The notes under the pieces: model-generated
What the model saw: the letters and a program-made list of their open reading frames with translations, nothing else
Database searches by the model: none
Told to the model about the DNA's origin: nothing
Position numbers and translations under genes: made by a program
DNA from: Microlunatus elymi
GTDB taxonomy: Bacteria; Actinomycetota; Actinomycetes; Propionibacteriales; Propionibacteriaceae
Length of the DNA stretch: 64,000 nucleotides
Reading direction: 5' to 3'
Assembly: GCF_007362775.1 (NCBI RefSeq)
Contig: NZ_CP041692.1
Span: 3,224,001 to 3,288,000 of the forward strand
Part shown: in pieces, positions 62,076-64,000 of the stretch
Layout of the letters: every line of letters starts with the position of its first letter
Position numbering within the stretch: the stretch's first letter is position 1

Positions 62076-64000
62076 TCAACCCTCGGTGATCTTGACCGGG
62101 GTGTCCAGGATGCGCCGATCGCCGACCTCACGCACGGCGCCGATGATCTCGATCTCGCCGGTCAGCGGGCGATCCTCGCTCGAGCGTCCGATCGACAACT
62201 CGATCGTGCCGGGATCGACGATCCGCCGGTAGTCCGGGCCGAGGTAGCTGAACCGGTCGGCATGCACGGTGAACGTGACCTTCCTGCGCTGACCCGGTTC
62301 AAGATCAACTCGGGCGAAGCCGATCAACTGCTTCAGCGGCCGGGTCACCCGGGCGACCGGATCGGCGGCGTACAACTGGACCACCTCGGAGCCGTGGCGG
62401 TCACCGGTGTTGATCACCGTGGCGGACACCTCGACGGTGCCGTCCGGGGCGATCTCGGTGCGGTCCAGCTCAAGATCATTCAGAGCGAAGTCGGTGTAGC
62501 CGAGGCCGTGTCCGAACGGATACAGCGGCCGCGGGTCGAGATTGGAGACACCGTCGCTGAACCAGCCCAGCGGCGGTGCCAGGTACGTGCCCGGCTGGCC
62601 GCCCGGGTGATCGGGGATGCCGATCGGCAACCGGCCGGCCGGGTTGATCCGGCCGGACAGCACCCCGGCCAACGCGGCACCGCCCTCGATGCCGGGCATG
62701 AACGCCTGGATCACCGCGGCGCTGCGCTCGGCCAGCCCGCCCAGCGCGTACGGACGGCCGGAGATCACCGTCAGCACCACCGGTGTACCGACCGCCAGCA
62801 CCGCCTCGGCCAACTCCCGCTGCAGCCCTGGCAGCGACAGGTCGACGGAGTCGCACCCCTCACCCGAGGTGCCGTGGCCGAACATGCCGGCCCGGTCGCC
62901 GACGGTCAGCACCACGAGATCGGCGGACCGCGCCAACTCGACCGCCCCGGCGATGCCGGAGCGATTCTCGTCCTGGATCGGGACCCCGCCGGCCCAGGTC
63001 ACCCCGGCCCGGTCGAACTCTGCGGACAGGGCCGTGACCAGGTCGTCGCCGGGCAGCCCGATCTCGCTGCTGCCCGCGCGGGACAGCACGTGGTTGGGGA
63101 AGGAGTAGCAGCCGAAGAACGTCCGGATGTCGCCACCGCACGGGCCGATCACCGCGATCTTGGCGCCGTCCGACGGCCGATACGGCAGCACCCCATCGTT
63201 GGCGAGTAAGATCACCGATCGTTCGGCGACCCGGCGGGCGATGTCGCGGTTTCGTGGGCTGTCAAGATCAACATCCGACAGCGTGGGATCCGGCGTCCAG
63301 TCGGCGTCGAGCAGACCCAACTCGATCTTGTGGGTGAGCACGCGGCGTACGGCAAGATCCAACTGCTGTTGGGAGATCAGGCCGTCCTTCAACGCCTGGC
63401 CGAGCCGGTGATAGGCACTGGTCTCGGGCAGTTCGACGTCCATGCCGGCGGCCAACGCCAGCGCGCCGGCCTCGGTCGGATCTCCGGCGACCCGGTGCAT
63501 GGTGTGCAGGAACGGCACCGACCAGTAGTCGGAGACGACGGTACCGTCGAAGCCCCAGCGGTCACGCAGGGTGACCGTCAGCAGCTCGTGATCGGCGGCG
63601 ACCGGCACCCCGTCCACGTCGGAATAGGAGTTCATCACCGACCGCACCCGGCCGAGACGGACCGCCATCTCGAAGCTCGGCAGCATCATCTCGCCGAACT
63701 CCCGGCGCCCCATCGGCACCGGTGCGTGATTGCGTCCGGCCCGCGGCGCCGAGTAGCCGGCGAAGTGTTTCAGGGTGGCGATCACGCCGGCGCCCTGCAG
63801 ACCCTGCACGTACGCGGTGCCCAGAGTGCCGGCCAGGTAGGGATCCTCGCCGATGGTCTCCTCGACCCGGCCCCAGCGGTAGTCGCGGACGACGTCCAGC
63901 AACGGCGCCAATCCCTGATGCACGCCGACCGAGGCCAGATCCGATCCGATCGCGGCGGCCATCTCCTTGATCAACTCCGGATCGAAGGTCGCTCCCCAGG
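62076..64000 (-). CDS. Glycoside hydrolase family 3 enzyme (beta-glucosidase-like), 5' end outside window
   Basis: About 641 residues of a GH3 enzyme are visible; the frame runs off the right edge. The barrel domain has HQGLAPLLDVVRDYRWGRVEE, TLKHFAGYSAPRAGRNHAP and the nucleophile Asp in DGTVVSDYWSV. The alpha/beta sandwich domain includes GTSGEGCDSVDLSLPG, whose Glu is in the region of the acid/base, and the end is a fibronectin III-like domain (VSATVINTGDRHGSEVVQLY). No signal peptide can be judged. Beta-glucosidase or beta-xylosidase activity is possible. It lies next to the non-coding repeat and antitoxin remnant. Confidence 0.93.
   Translation of the reverse strand, partial: WGATFDPELIKEMAAAIGSDLASVGVHQGLAPLLDVVRDYRWGRVEETIGEDPYLAGTLGTAYVQGLQGAGVIATLKHFAGYSAPRAGRNHAPVPMGRREFGEMMLPSFEMAVRLGRVRSVMNSYSDVDGVPVAADHELLTVTLRDRWGFDGTVVSDYWSVPFLHTMHRVAGDPTEAGALALAAGMDVELPETSAYHRLGQALKDGLISQQQLDLAVRRVLTHKIELGLLDADWTPDPTLSDVDLDSPRNRDIARRVAERSVILLANDGVLPYRPSDGAKIAVIGPCGGDIRTFFGCYSFPNHVLSRAGSSEIGLPGDDLVTALSAEFDRAGVTWAGGVPIQDENRSGIAGAVELARSADLVVLTVGDRAGMFGHGTSGEGCDSVDLSLPGLQRELAEAVLAVGTPVVLTVISGRPYALGGLAERSAAVIQAFMPGIEGGAALAGVLSGRINPAGRLPIGIPDHPGGQPGTYLAPPLGWFSDGVSNLDPRPLYPFGHGLGYTDFALNDLELDRTEIAPDGTVEVSATVINTGDRHGSEVVQLYAADPVARVTRPLKQLIGFARVDLEPGQRRKVTFTVHADRFSYLGPDYRRIVDPGTIELSIGRSSEDRPLTGEIEIIGAVREVGDRRILDTPVKITEG

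Overview
The window is high-GC actinobacterial chromosome. The gene set (LigD, Lgt beside trpA and gltB, the trp-associated membrane protein, HGxxPAAW and TIGR03085 families, an LAXTG-type cell-wall anchor, gatCA/ligA/mnmA/iscS/etf order) fits Propionibacteriales. A Microlunatus-like Propionibacteriaceae is my best guess, but that is inference from gene content, not from a marker gene. There is no rRNA, tRNA, CRISPR array or intact insertion sequence that I can see.

Layout. 1-10.3 kb: 5' part of hisD, an alpha/beta hydrolase, a YbaK-type deacylase, the three-domain NHEJ ligase LigD, an OsmC protein, dnaE with a small membrane protein, and a DUF1697 protein. 10.3-29.3 kb (almost all on the minus strand): hisI-trpE-membrane protein-HGxxPAAW-trpC-(19-codon ORF)-trpB-trpA-MauE/DoxX-two DsbA-like proteins, then an accessory stretch (a dispersed non-coding repeat, relBE, a lipoprotein/cytochrome b pair), then lgt, an inserted vapBC pair and gltBD. 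In many actinobacteria trpA, lgt and gltBD lie close together, so the relBE and vapBC stretches look like insertions into that block. 29.3-43.5 kb: TIGR03085 protein, two secreted proteins, a CoA-transferase/racemase, gatCAB, GNAT, DUF1015, ACT-domain protein, a nitrilase-fold protein with altered catalytic residues, and ligA. 43.5-64 kb: a heterodimeric ABC exporter, an RNB-domain protein, a MetE-like protein, mnmA, an MFS transporter, an SGNH lipoprotein, a cysteine desulfurase, an esterase, a large LAXTG-anchored surface protein with a nuclease-like region and a divergent partner, etfBA, a second copy of the dispersed repeat with a broken addiction-module gene, and a truncated GH3 glycosidase. 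The gatCA-ACT-ligA-MetE-like-mnmA-iscS-etf order recalls the M. tuberculosis Rv3009c-Rv3029c region.

Most interesting signals: (1) between trpC and trpB, a 19-codon ORF ending in Trp-stop whose mRNA can pair with the Shine-Dalgarno of trpB, which itself seems to start at ATT; this looks like a translational attenuator. (2) Three long palindromes placed directly after stop codons (about 10.25, 39.66 and 60.33 kb) share outer arms and a central word but have different, fully self-complementary inner stems. (3) A non-coding repeat of about 300 bp is present in two inverted copies 40 kb apart, each beside a toxin-antitoxin gene or remnant. (4) An LAXTG surface protein carries a PD-(D/E)XK-like region and has a divergent neighbour. 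(5) A nitrilase-fold protein lacks the canonical Cys and carries a separate basic N-terminal motif.
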